Assembly: GCF_004138495.1 (NCBI RefSeq)
Contig: NZ_ML142849.1
Location: forward strand, 107,995 to 116,368
Direction of reading: 5' to 3'
Length of the DNA stretch: 8,374 bases
From: Phytoactinopolyspora endophytica
GTDB taxonomy: Bacteria; Actinomycetota; Actinomycetes; Jiangellales; Jiangellaceae
Positions 1 through 7,313 of this stretch are shown here, piece after piece. The first letter of the stretch is position 1. The number at the start of each line of letters is the position of its first letter. The notes beneath the pieces are model-generated. The model was not told the origin of the DNA. It ran no database searches and worked only from the letters and a program-made list of their open reading frames with translations. The position numbers and the translations under genes were made by a program.

Positions 1-2630
1 TCGAACGTCTCTTCGCCGGTCAGGCCCAGCGACTCAGCCGTCTCCCCCTCCGGGAACTGCAGCGGCAGCACGCCCATGCCGATCAGATTGGACCGGTGGA
101 TGCGCTCGAAGGACTCGGCGATGACCGCACGCACACCGAGCAGCGCGGTTCCCTTGGCGGCCCAGTCTCTCGAGGAGCCCGAGCCGTACTCCTTGCCGGC
201 GAGCACCACCAACGGCATACCGGCCTCGGCGTAGCTCACCGAGGCGTCGTAGATCGATGTCACCGGAGCGTCGGCCGGCGAGGCGCCCTGGGTGAAGTCA
301 CGGGTGAAGCCGCCCTCTGTGCCCGGTGCGAGCTGGTTGCGCAGCCGGATGTTGGCGAACGTACCGCGGATCATCACCTCGTGGTTGCCACGCCGCGAGC
401 CGTACGAGTTGAAGTCACGGCGTCCGATGCCGTGCGAGGACAGGTACTCCCCCGCCGGAGAGTCGGCCTTGATGGCACCGGCCGGGCTGATGTGGTCGGT
501 GGTGACCGAGTCGCCGAGCTTAGCCAGCACGCGCGCCCCTGAGATGTCCGTCACCGGGCTCGGCGACTGCTGCATGCCCTCGAAGTACGGTGGCTTGCGT
601 ACATACGTCGAGTCCTCATCCCACTCGAAGATGCTGCCTTCCGGTGTCGGCAGCGCACGCCACTGATCGTCACCGGCGAAGACGTCCGCGTAGTCGCGGG
701 TGAACATCTCGCTGGCGATCGCCGAATCGACGACCTCTTCGATCTCGGCCAGGGTGGGCCACAGGTCGCTCAGGTACACCGGCTCTCCCTGCGCGTCGGT
801 GCCCAGCGGTTCGGTCGTGATGTCGATGTCCATCGAGCCGGCCAGCGCGTATGCGACCACCAGTGGCGGCGAGGCGAGGTAGTTCATCTTGACGTCGGGG
901 TTGATGCGACCCTCGAAGTTCCGGTTGCCGGACAGCACCGACACGACGGAGAGATCGTTCTCGTTGACCGCGGCCGAGATGGAGTCGGCGAGTGGTCCCG
1001 AGTTGCCGATGCAGGTGGTGCAGCCGTATCCGACCAGGTGGAAGCCGAGCTTCTCCAGGTACGGCGTCAGTCCGGCCCGCTCGTAGTAGTCCATGACGAC
1101 CTTCGATCCGGGCGCCAGCGTGGTCTTGACCCACGGCTTGCGGTTCAGGCCACGCTCGACCGCCTTCTTCGCGACCAGTGCCGCGCCCACCATCACAGCC
1201 GGATTCGACGTGTTGGTGCAGCTGGTGATCGCGGCGATGACGACCGCCCCATGGTCGATCTCGCACGTGGTGCCGTCGTCGAGGGTGACCTGGGTCGGCG
1301 CCGACGCCCGCCCCTGCGCTCCGCTGGCCGCCGACGCCACCGCGTGTGGTGCCTCGCCGCCGTTGCCCGGGTGCACCGCCACCGGATCGCTGGCCGGGAA
1401 GGTGTCCTCCACGGCGTCGTCCAGGCCGGTGTGCGGCTGCTCGTCGTGCTCGACGTAGTCGCGCAACGACGACCGGAAAGCCGTCCTGGCGTCGGTGAGC
1501 GAGACGCGGTCCTGCGGGCGCTTCGGACCCGCGATGGAGGGCACCACGCTGCCGAGATCGAGCTCCAGGTACTCCGAGTAGTCAGGCGTGGCGTCCGGGT
1601 CGTGCCAGATGCCCTGTTCTTTCGCATAGGCCTCGACCAGCGCGACCTGTTCCTCGGAACGCCCGGTCAGCTGCAGGTAGCGGACGGTCTCCTCGTCGAT
1701 CGGGAACACCGCGATGGTGGAGCCGTACTCGGGGCTCATGTTGCCGATGGTGGCCCGGTTGGCCAGCGGGACGGCGGGCACGCCGGGGCCGTAGAACTCG
1801 ACGAACTTGCCGACCACGCCGTGCTCGCGCAGCTTCTCGGTGATCGTCAGCACGAGGTCGGTGGCCGTCGCGCCGTCGGGCAGCTTGCCGGACAGCTTGA
1901 ATCCGACGACCCGCGGGATCAGCATGCTCACCGGCTGGCCGAGCATGGCGGCTTCCGCCTCGATGCCCCCGACGCCCCAGCCGACGACGCCGAGGCCGTT
2001 GACCATGGTGGTGTGGCTGTCGGTGCCGACGAGGGTGTCCGGGTAGGCCACGCCGTCGCGCACCATCACGGTGCGGGCCAGGTGCTCGATGTTCACCTGG
2101 TGCACGATGCCGGTGCCGGGCGGGACGACCTTGAAGTCGTCGAACGCTCCCTGGCCCCAGCGCAGGAACTGGTAGCGCTCCTTGTTCCGGCCGTACTCGA
2201 GCTCGACGTTGCGCGCGAACGAGTCGGGCGCGCCGAAGACATCGGCGACGACCGAGTGGTCGATGACGAGTTCGGCCGGTGCGAGCGGGTTGATCCGGTT
2301 CGGGTCACCGCCGAGGGCGCTCATCGCCTCCCTCATGGTGGCCAGGTCGACCACGCACGGCACACCGGTGAAGTCCTGCATGACCACCCTGCCGGGCGTG
2401 AACTGGATCTCTGTACTCGGCTTCGAGCTGGCGTCCCAGTCGACCAGGGCGCGCACGTGGTCGGCGGTGATGTTGGCGCCGTCCTCGGTGCGCAGCAAGT
2501 TCTCGAGCAAGATCTTCAGGCTGTATGGGAGGCGGGTGACATCTCCCGCTGCAGCCAGGCGATAGATCTCATACGAGTCCGCGCCGACCTCGAGGGTGCC
2601 CTTGGCGCCGAAGCTGTTCTTGCTGGCCAC
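1..2630 (-). CDS. acnA: Aconitate hydratase A (aconitase), 3' end missing
   Basis: Cytoplasmic TCA-cycle [4Fe-4S] enzyme that interconverts citrate and isocitrate through cis-aconitate. About 876 codons are visible. The left edge cuts the gene after ...GLTGEETF, so roughly 60 residues of the C-terminal swivel domain are missing compared with the usual actinobacterial length. Seen in the translation: substrate-site region [12 protein letters not shown] (D204-H206), first cluster cysteine in SCTNTSNP (C471), the other two in [12 protein letters not shown] (C537, C540), [14 protein letters not shown] from residue 706, and the catalytic-serine loop [13 protein letters not shown] (from Y815). No frameshift was seen. 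The start is GTG at 2630, giving [16 protein letters not shown], the usual family N-terminus. An ATG 26 nt upstream is out of frame. The ribosome site is weak (AAAGG or GGGA upstream). An insert of about 35 residues before C471 carries [10 protein letters not shown] (FPASDP at 411-416). The gene is divergent from the neighbouring lipoprotein gene, and a palindromic operator candidate lies about 135 bp upstream. Confidence 0.98.
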   Translation of the reverse strand, partial: MASKNSFGAKGTLEVGADSYEIYRLAAAGDVTRLPYSLKILLENLLRTEDGANITADHVRALVDWDASSKPSTEIQFTPGRVVMQDFTGVPCVVDLATMREAMSALGGDPNRINPLAPAELVIDHSVVADVFGAPDSFARNVELEYGRNKERYQFLRWGQGAFDDFKVVPPGTGIVHQVNIEHLARTVMVRDGVAYPDTLVGTDSHTTMVNGLGVVGWGVGGIEAEAAMLGQPVSMLIPRVVGFKLSGKLPDGATATDLVLTITEKLREHGVVGKFVEFYGPGVPAVPLANRATIGNMSPEYGSTIAVFPIDEETVRYLQLTGRSEEQVALVEAYAKEQGIWHDPDATPDYSEYLELDLGSVVPSIAGPKRPQDRVSLTDARTAFRSSLRDYVEHDEQPHTGLDDAVEDTFPASDPVAVHPGNGGEAPHAVASAASGAQGRASAPTQVTLDDGTTCEIDHGAVVIAAITSCTNTSNPAVMVGAALVAKKAVERGLNRKPWVKTTLAPGSKVVMDYYERAGLTPYLEKLGFHLVGYGCTTCIGNSGPLADSISAAVNENDLSVVSVLSGNRNFEGRINPDVKMNYLASPPLVVAYALAGSMDIDITTEPLGTDAQGEPVYLSDLWPTLAEIEEVVDSAIASEMFTRDYADVFAGDDQWRALPTPEGSIFEWDEDSTYVRKPPYFEGMQQSPSPVTDISGARVLAKLGDSVTTDHISPAGAIKADSPAGEYLSSHGIGRRDFNSYGSRRGNHEVMIRGTFANIRLRNQLAPGTEGGFTRDFTQGASPADAPVTSIYDASVSYAEAGMPLVVLAGKEYGSGSSRDWAAKGTALLGVRAVIAESFERIHRSNLIGMGVLPLQFPEGETAESLGLTGEETF

Positions 2631-2701
2631 GTCCAATCCCAACCTTTCGCTTCCATACGGTTCCAGGCCATCGTTGCGCACGCACGTGACGACCTGCCCA
2701 T

Positions 2702-2715
2702 TAAGGCTGTCCTTA
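2702..2715. repeat. Short inverted repeat TAAGG-N4-CCTTA
   Basis: A 5-bp-arm inverted repeat (TAAGGCTGTCCTTA) lies about 75 bp before the acnA start, inside its probable leader. It could be a small RNA hairpin or a second operator. It is short enough to be chance. Confidence 0.3.
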
Positions 2716-2761
2716 CCCAGTCAGTCCATGGCCCATCCAGAAGTCCACGACCCGACCAGGA

Positions 2762-2767
2762 AATTTA
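2762..2767 (-). promoter_or_regulatory. Candidate -10 element for acnA (TAAATT)
   Basis: On the minus strand the palindrome runs directly into TAAATT, which has the TAnnnT form of an actinobacterial -10 box. No convincing -35 box stands 16-18 bp upstream; the bases there read about GTCATG. If this is the promoter, the palindrome would fill the spacer between -35 and -10, a classic repressor position, and the acnA leader would be about 120 nt. This rests on pattern only. Confidence 0.25.
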
Positions 2768-2783
2768 TCTTGAGTTCAAGATA
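2766..2783. promoter_or_regulatory. Perfect palindrome TATCTTGA-N2-TCAAGATA, probable operator of acnA
   Basis: The sequence TATCTTGAGTTCAAGATA has 8-bp arms with no mismatch around a 2-bp centre. It lies in an unusually AT-rich patch (about 2758-2785) of the divergent region. It is about 135 bp before the acnA start and about 112 bp before the lipoprotein start. The size and symmetry fit a dimeric winged-helix regulator. From family knowledge, the MarR-type regulator TamR of Streptomyces controls aconitase and responds to citrate and aconitate, and sites of TCTTGA-N2-TCAAGA type are, as I recall, typical of that group. Assigning this site to TamR is inference. No regulator gene is in the window. 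Confidence 0.65.
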
Positions 2784-2881
2784 CATGACGTGAAGGTAGA
2801 TCGCCAGCCTCCCCTCGAAGATCACTGGCCGTGTCTGTGCCGATCTGATTGGATGTCAGGGCCGTTGTCGACAGACATGTC

Positions 2882-2886
2882 AGGAG
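2882..2886 (+). promoter_or_regulatory. Shine-Dalgarno AGGAG of the 521-aa lipoprotein gene
   Basis: AGGAG stands 9 nt before the ATG at 2896. This fixes that start over other possible starts, and the chosen start opens directly onto a signal peptide. Confidence 0.75.
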
Positions 2887-2895
2887 ATCCGTCAG

Positions 2896-4461
2896 ATGCA
2901 TGGGCATCAAGGTCCGGTTCGACTCGCCGCGTTGGTCGCCGTCATCGCCACCGTCTCAGCCGGTTGCAGCTCAGACAGCTCCGTCCAGCAAGACGGCACC
3001 GCCGTCCAGAACGCGGACGAGGTCATCGAGCAAGCTGACACCATCTTCAACGATTTGGTGAAAGAGGACGTCGACGATGGAACCGCCACCGTCTCCGAGG
3101 ACTCTCGCTGCTATTTCTTGCGCGTCGATGACGATGACAACGTGGACTCGAACGTGTACTGCGGGCCGGTCCGGACCTTGGGCGGCGACGACGATGAGGC
3201 CTGGTACGCGCTGCCCAGCGACGGCGTAGAAGACCCCGAGGAGGGGTTGCTCCTCCAGTTGCCGCCGACCGACGATGTCGCGCTCACGTCCGTCGCGGTC
3301 GACGACCTCGTCCGCCCGGACGACGAAGAACCCATCGACGTGTCGGCTGTCGAGGAGCCACAGGCTCCCGAGGCGCCCGTCTCGGACTTCGCTGCCCTGG
3401 CCGAGGCTGCCGACCTGGAACTGACAACTGAGTTCACCGACCTCGACGAGCCGTACAGGCTGGTGACCCCGTCGGCCACACTGACCGTCGAGGCCGTCGC
3501 CGAGCTCGACGTGATACCGACGAGAGTGGTCGGTCTCGCCCGCGGCTCCACCGACGTCCCCGACGACGACGGCGAAGACAGTGAGGACGGCGGATCTGTG
3601 TCCGCGCCGTTCTACCGTCCGGTGGATGGCCAGCAGGTGCAGGCGTGGCGCGTCACCATCGGTTCTCCGCCGGAGATCGGGCCGGAGGTGGACCGCTGGT
3701 CCGACGACGACGGTCGCGACGCCTCTACCGCTTATGCCCTAGGCGCAGGCTCGCAGCGTCTCAGTATCACCGGAGCACTCACCGAGGACGGCGGATCGGC
3801 CGAGATCGCATGCGAGCTTGTGCCGTGCGAGGAGCGGAATCAGACGCAGTACACACTCGTCGCATCCGGGACAGCGGACGCGCCGATGACTCTCGTCGCC
3901 ACCGTCGACGGTACCGACCAGGTACTGGATCTCGACACGGGCGAGCTGACCGGCGACGTCTCACAGGTCGCGCACTCTCGCACGGACACCTTCCAGCAGG
4001 TCTCGACGACGTGGGGTACTGAGACCATCCACCTGGCAGATGAGGAGGAGATCTGTGGCTACTGCGACGCGCTCGACTACAACTTCGGCGGCGAGGTCCA
4101 GCGTGTCTACCTCTCCCCCTTCGCGGCCAAGAAGGGTTGGGCACCGGCCGGCCAGGCGTGGCTGATTATTCCCATCGCCAACGATCCTGCCAGTTTGACC
4201 GGTGATTACCTCGGCGGCGACACGTTCGCTGAAGCGAGCATCGACTTGACCACGTCATGGACCCTTGAGGTGGACGGTGAGAACCTCTCTCACGACCCTG
4301 ACGCCGCGCTCGGCTACACGGCTGCCTTTCTCGTTGAAGACACCTTCACCGAGGGCACTTTCCGCTACGGCCCGGCAGGCAGCGTGTCGTACACCGACCC
4401 AGACCGCACAGAGCCGCTCGAAACGGAAGAACCTCTGACCCTGGACATCAGCTTCCCCTGA
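2896..4461 (+). CDS. Large acidic secreted lipoprotein, function unknown (521 aa)
   Basis: I do not recognise this family. The N-terminus is a lipoprotein signal: hydrophobic stretch about residues 10-22 and lipobox S-A-G-C with the acylated cysteine at C24. Serine at -3 is less usual than Leu/Val/Ile. The mature protein would be anchored on the outer face of the membrane. It is very rich in Asp and Glu, with low-complexity acidic runs near 78-83, 97-101 and 221-232. The last separates an N-terminal half from a C-terminal half that looks beta-rich (about 233-521). Apart from C24 there are six cysteines in three close pairs: C72/C89, C306/C311 and C387/C390 (CGYC). This suggests disulfides outside the cell. 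AGGAG supports the start. The gene leads a probable three-gene operon, with the next gene 39 nt downstream. A substrate-binding or envelope-stress role cannot be told from sequence. Confidence 0.85.
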   Translation: MHGHQGPVRLAALVAVIATVSAGCSSDSSVQQDGTAVQNADEVIEQADTIFNDLVKEDVDDGTATVSEDSRCYFLRVDDDDNVDSNVYCGPVRTLGGDDDEAWYALPSDGVEDPEEGLLLQLPPTDDVALTSVAVDDLVRPDDEEPIDVSAVEEPQAPEAPVSDFAALAEAADLELTTEFTDLDEPYRLVTPSATLTVEAVAELDVIPTRVVGLARGSTDVPDDDGEDSEDGGSVSAPFYRPVDGQQVQAWRVTIGSPPEIGPEVDRWSDDDGRDASTAYALGAGSQRLSITGALTEDGGSAEIACELVPCEERNQTQYTLVASGTADAPMTLVATVDGTDQVLDLDTGELTGDVSQVAHSRTDTFQQVSTTWGTETIHLADEEEICGYCDALDYNFGGEVQRVYLSPFAAKKGWAPAGQAWLIIPIANDPASLTGDYLGGDTFAEASIDLTTSWTLEVDGENLSHDPDAALGYTAAFLVEDTFTEGTFRYGPAGSVSYTDPDRTEPLETEEPLTLDISFP

Positions 4462-4500
4462 TCGGCCAACGTCACGCACAGAGAAGGAACCGACGCGACC

Positions 4501-4917
4501 ATGCACCATTCCTCGCACACCGCTGCCCTCGTGGCAGCCGTGGCCACCTCCGGTCTGCTGCTCGCCGCGTGCAGCAGCGACGAGGACAAGGCCGCCGGCG
4601 CGGCCGAGGACTTCTTCGCCGCGCTGAAAGAGGTCGATGCCGAGTGGGCCTGCGAGCTCAACCTCGGTGCAGACGGCGGGCCGCTCTCCGAGGAACATGA
4701 CGACTGGCAGTCCTGCCTGGACGGTGTCGACAGGTGGGCCAGCAACACCGTCATGCCCGCGGACGGCGAGCTCCCGGACGTCTCGTTCGACTCGGCCGAG
4801 ATCGACGGCGACACCGCGCGCGTCTCTGAGTCTCCTGCGGAATACTCCTTCATGTACCCGTTCGGACTGACGAAGGTCGACGGTGACTGGTACGTCGACG
4901 GCACCTGGTATCTCTGA
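4501..4917 (+). CDS. Small secreted lipoprotein, possibly DUF4878/NTF2-like (138 aa)
   Basis: The signal peptide is clear, with a textbook lipobox L-A-A-C and C24 as the lipidated residue, followed by a SSDEDK linker. The mature part, about 110 residues, starts with an amphipathic helix (AAEDFFAALKEVD). Two cysteines follow (about C51 and C72), and it ends in beta strands with the closing motif FGLTKVDGDWYVDGTWYL. A leading helix plus a final 'V-D-G-x-W-Y-V-D' strand is typical of small NTF2-like or DUF4878-type lipoproteins of actinobacteria. That assignment is by fold pattern, not by recognised homology. AAGGA lies 12 nt before the ATG. The gene sits 39 nt after the large lipoprotein gene and its signal peptide resembles that gene's (both start MH and carry CSSD after the lipobox). 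The two may act together at the cell surface. The 35-bp repeat begins 3 bp after its stop. Confidence 0.85.
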   Translation: MHHSSHTAALVAAVATSGLLLAACSSDEDKAAGAAEDFFAALKEVDAEWACELNLGADGGPLSEEHDDWQSCLDGVDRWASNTVMPADGELPDVSFDSAEIDGDTARVSESPAEYSFMYPFGLTKVDGDWYVDGTWYL

Positions 4918-4920
4918 CTG

Positions 4921-4955
4921 CTCAGCGCAGGAACCACGGAGTGTCGCTGCGGGAC
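4921..4955. repeat. Direct repeat, left copy (35 bp); orphan 3' end of the 425-aa membrane protein gene
   Basis: This copy matches 6035-6069 at 34 of 35 positions, with an offset of 1114 bp. The only difference is C at 4928 against T at 6042. On the minus strand it encodes SRSDTPWFLR then TGA (stop at 4922-4924), the exact C-terminus of the membrane protein at 6036-7313. The mismatch is synonymous (CTG versus CTA, Leu). Upstream of it on the minus strand I see no clear continuation of that protein, so it is a gene-end relic. On the plus strand it holds the start region of the transglutaminase-like gene. Confidence 0.9.
4929..4932 (+). promoter_or_regulatory. Shine-Dalgarno AGGA for the transglutaminase-like gene
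   Basis: AGGA stands 8 nt before the GTG at 4941, inside the left repeat copy. It is the best ribosome site near this gene. The alternative in-frame ATG at 5061 has no comparable site, which favours GTG 4941 as the start. Confidence 0.5.
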
Positions 4956-5966
4956 ACTTTCAAGATCAACCAAGTGGGGCAGGAGCTCGCCCGGAGGCTG
5001 GGGCCAGATCACCTGTTGGAAGCCACCCAGGCTCATGCCGCCAGATGCGACGATTGGCCCATGGCAGAGGCACATGCACACGACTGGACCGCACATTCGT
5101 CCTATACCGACCCGGGCCGGCATGCTGGCTTGCTAGAAGCCGTCCCGGCGGACATTACCGGGCTGTCGGCCGTCGCCCGTAACGTGATCATCCACTACCG
5201 AACGTCCGAAACGGACTTGCCGAAGGCGACTCGAGACGACGTCAACCTGCGCTGGCTCTCTGCCATCCTCGACACCGACCAGGCCCGGCACGGCATGCCA
5301 TTGGCCGAGCCCCGCGCCGGAGTCAAACGGGTGCAGGGATGTTGCCGCGACCACACGCTGTTTTGTGTCGGAGCGCTTCGCCAACATGGCATTCCGGCGC
5401 GCTCGCTCGTCGGCTTCTCGCGCTATTCCGGCGACGACTACAATAATGATCATGTGATCGTGCAGCTATACGACGGCGTTGCAGCTCGTTGGATCCGGTT
5501 CGATCCAGAGATCGAGGCTCCGCTCGACCAGCTCCCCGATCCACAAGATATCGAGTCCGGGAAGAGCGCACCGTTCCGGACGGCCGCCGAAGTCTGGCAA
5601 GGCTATCGCTCTGGCGAGCTCGATCCCTCTCTCTTCGGCATCGGGCCCGGCTCGGCGATGGGCGGCCCATGGTTCATCCTGAACTATGTCTTGTTGCAAC
5701 TGGCCCACCGCTACAGCGACGAGCTGCTGCTCTGGGACACTTGGGGCGCGATGAATCTGCCAGACGACGTCGAGGACCCAGAGGTGCTCAGGCTGGTCGA
5801 CGAGATTGCCACGCAGCTCGTCGCAGCCGAAGCTGGCGACTCTACGGCCGACGACGTGTTGCTGACGCGCTACCGCAATGACGAGCGCTTAAATCCCGGC
5901 ACGCGTATCACCCAGCACTCCCCGTTCGGAGAGCCATCTGTCACAGTCAACCTCCGTACGCGATGA
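4941..5966 (+). CDS. Transglutaminase-like superfamily protein (papain-fold, 341 aa)
   Basis: Probable cytoplasmic cysteine-dependent enzyme of the transglutaminase-like fold; no signal peptide or membrane helix is seen. The catalytic triad can be read in order: Cys in VQGCCRDHTL (C135 by the G-x-C-R-D pattern, beside C134), His in NNDHVIVQ (H171) and Asp in WIRFDPEI (D188). The body from YTDPGRHAGLLEAVP (about 55) through GGPWFILNYVLLQLAHR (241-257) and LLLWDTWGAM resembles, from memory, a conserved actinobacterial transglutaminase-domain family. Whether it crosslinks, deamidates or cleaves is unknown. The start is GTG 4941 with AGGA. In related proteins the conserved part begins near residue 55, so ATG 5061 (M41) is an alternative. 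The gene follows the small lipoprotein by 23 nt and ends 69 bp before a convergent gene. Its GC content looks lower than that of acnA, with codon runs such as TAC AAT AAT GAT CAT, and it is bracketed by the 35-bp repeat. Both fit later acquisition. Confidence 0.85.
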   Translation: MSLRDTFKINQVGQELARRLGPDHLLEATQAHAARCDDWPMAEAHAHDWTAHSSYTDPGRHAGLLEAVPADITGLSAVARNVIIHYRTSETDLPKATRDDVNLRWLSAILDTDQARHGMPLAEPRAGVKRVQGCCRDHTLFCVGALRQHGIPARSLVGFSRYSGDDYNNDHVIVQLYDGVAARWIRFDPEIEAPLDQLPDPQDIESGKSAPFRTAAEVWQGYRSGELDPSLFGIGPGSAMGGPWFILNYVLLQLAHRYSDELLLWDTWGAMNLPDDVEDPEVLRLVDEIATQLVAAEAGDSTADDVLLTRYRNDERLNPGTRITQHSPFGEPSVTVNLRTR

Positions 5967-5967
5967 T

Positions 5968-6027
5968 TTGCCGGGGTGGCAAGGCGACTCTTCGCGCTTA
6001 CGAATGATGACCGTGGTGGCCCGCCAC
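5968..6027. terminator. Weak hairpins in the convergent gap, possible terminator
   Basis: The 69-bp gap between the two converging stop codons holds two short inverted repeats: TTGCC-GGGGT-GGCAA (5968-5982) and GTGG-CCCG-CCAC (6016-6027). Stems are only 4-5 bp and neither has a T-run, so they are poor terminators, but nothing better is present. Confidence 0.2.
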
Positions 6028-6034
6028 AGTCGAA

Positions 6035-6069
6035 CTCAGCGTAGGAACCACGGAGTGTCGCTGCGGGAC
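6035..6069. repeat. Direct repeat, right copy (35 bp); in-gene 3' end of the membrane protein gene
   Basis: Partner of 4921-4955. Here the bases are the functional 3' end of the minus-strand 425-aa gene, encoding its last ten residues SRSDTPWFLR and stop. Identity ends sharply on both sides: the next base is C here and A in the left copy, and the base before is A here and G there. Together the two copies frame a 1079-bp interval holding only the transglutaminase-like gene. Confidence 0.9.
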
Positions 6070-7313
6070 CGTTCGTACCAGCCCAGCCACAGTGCTGGGC
6101 GGTGCTCCAGGACCGCGGCTTCGATCGCGCGATGGACTCCGTCGTCGACCGGCAGCATCAGCCGGTAGCGCTCATTCGGTAGATGCGGCTCCGGTGGCCG
6201 TTCCTCCCGGCGTCGCCGGTCCAGCTCCGCCCAGCGGCCGACTGGGCTGCTCACCTGCTCGAAGACGTCCAGCTGCGGCATGTGCATCTTCTTCCCGTTC
6301 TTGGTCGTCGCCATATGGTACGAGATCCCGACGCCGGCCAGCCCATTCCAGGAGAACTGCGCCAGATCGTGAGTCCCCCGCCAGGTGATGCCCGTACGAT
6401 CGATCGTCAGCTCCGACCGCGTACCCAGACGGCCGCCGAACCGGCGCACGCTGATCACCAGCGCCAGGATCAGGACAAGAACGAAACCGCCCATTGAAAC
6501 TGCCGGAATCCAGTCTTCGTCTCCCCGCAGCGATTCGACAAGGATCACCAGCGCGATCACGCCGAAGAACGCGATGCCCACTCCGAAGCAACCGATTCGG
6601 AACTTGGCGTGACCCCTGAGCTTCTCGGCCAGGTCGACGTCGAGGGATGTATCGCCCGGCTCTACCGGACTCGTGCCTGCCGGCTCTGCGCCACCAGGCT
6701 GTACGTTATCGGCCCTTGCATCATCAATAGTCGCCGTACCGGCGGATTCCGCTCCATGGGGCTCTGCCCCGTCCGGTACGGGACGTCGCGTGAACGGCGC
6801 CGACGGCGACGGCGGGCCGGTGCGTAGCTGGCCGGACTGACGCAGCGCCGCCTGGGCCCGCGTGCGGGGCGGGTGGAGGACGGCGCTCCACTCCCGCACG
6901 TTCGGCCGGCGCAGTCCGACTCCCACGATGAAGGCTCCTATGTACCCCCCGAGCGCCAGCCACCATCCCGCCTGCATCTTGCCGAACGGCCCAGCACCGT
7001 CGAACGTGTCCCGCATCATCACGGCTATGAGGCCGACGCCCACGATGAGCACACCAGGAATGACCGTCGCCAGGACGGCCACCGCCCGGATCGCGAACGG
7101 CCCACCGCGCCAGACCCGGTACAGCGTCGCGCCCCAGACCACCGTCCACAGCACCATGGCGGTGACCTGGGACGATGCGTCATCGAGCCCGTCACCGAAT
7201 GAGTTCGCGATCGTCCAGCTCACAAAGCCAGCCCATAGCAGGCCGAGGTACGGAACCCCGATTGTGACCGCGGTCGGCCTACGCACGGTCGAATCACCAT
7301 GATGTCCATTCAC
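6036..7313 (-). CDS. Six-helix membrane protein with C-terminal PH-like domain, function unknown (425 aa)
   Basis: Predicted inner-membrane protein. Hydrophobic helices lie at about 16-36, 50-68, 75-100 and 116-134. A long Pro/Ala/Glu-rich loop follows (about 140-225, with repeated GAEPxG), then helices at about 240-260 and 270-290. The C-terminal ~125 residues (297-425) look like a bacterial PH-type domain: strand pattern TRSELTIDRTGITWRG, then FSWNGLAGVGISY, ending in a helix (VHRAIEAAVLEHRPALW) and the tail SRSDTPWFLR. Such membrane plus PH-like proteins are common in actinobacteria and mostly uncharacterised. The start is GTG at 7313, which overlaps the TGA of the upstream acyltransferase-type gene by 4 nt (GTGA), so translational coupling is likely. 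The last 35 bp around its stop are duplicated at 4921-4955. It converges on the transglutaminase-like gene. Confidence 0.85.
   Translation of the reverse strand: MNGHHGDSTVRRPTAVTIGVPYLGLLWAGFVSWTIANSFGDGLDDASSQVTAMVLWTVVWGATLYRVWRGGPFAIRAVAVLATVIPGVLIVGVGLIAVMMRDTFDGAGPFGKMQAGWWLALGGYIGAFIVGVGLRRPNVREWSAVLHPPRTRAQAALRQSGQLRTGPPSPSAPFTRRPVPDGAEPHGAESAGTATIDDARADNVQPGGAEPAGTSPVEPGDTSLDVDLAEKLRGHAKFRIGCFGVGIAFFGVIALVILVESLRGDEDWIPAVSMGGFVLVLILALVISVRRFGGRLGTRSELTIDRTGITWRGTHDLAQFSWNGLAGVGISYHMATTKNGKKMHMPQLDVFEQVSSPVGRWAELDRRRREERPPEPHLPNERYRLMLPVDDGVHRAIEAAVLEHRPALWLGWYERSRSDTPWFLR

Noticed and set aside
2702..2715. Possible DtxR/IdeR iron box at TAAGG-N4-CCTTA
   Set aside because: The AGG/CCT spacing is too short for the 19-bp iron box, and the outer positions do not fit.
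2728..2793. A 21-codon ATG frame (MAHPEVHDPTRK...) across the operator
   Set aside because: No ribosome site; it overlaps the palindrome and looks like chance.
2853..2884. 8-bp direct repeat ATGTCAGG (2853-2860 and 2877-2884) and the palindrome TGTCGACA between them
   Set aside because: Too short to separate from chance; the second copy overlaps the Shine-Dalgarno sequence of the lipoprotein gene.
1038..3038. A 666-codon plus-strand open frame across the aconitase region
   Set aside because: It is antisense to aconitase, whose catalytic motifs are certain. Long antisense frames are expected in GC-rich coding DNA. Its composition (Arg/Gly/Asp/Val/His-rich, no domain) is typical of a shadow.
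4956..5010. Minus-strand extension of the left repeat (…P-T-W-L-I-L-K-V-S-R-S-D) as a longer remnant of the membrane protein
   Set aside because: Only a Pro and a Trp-Leu loosely match RPALWLGWYER, with different spacing. Similarity at nucleotide level stops at 4955, so a longer relic is not supported.
4365..5123. A 252-codon minus-strand open frame
   Set aside because: It lies opposite the small lipoprotein gene and parts of two others, is Ser/Pro-rich, and is not the frame that carries the SRSDTPWFLR relic.
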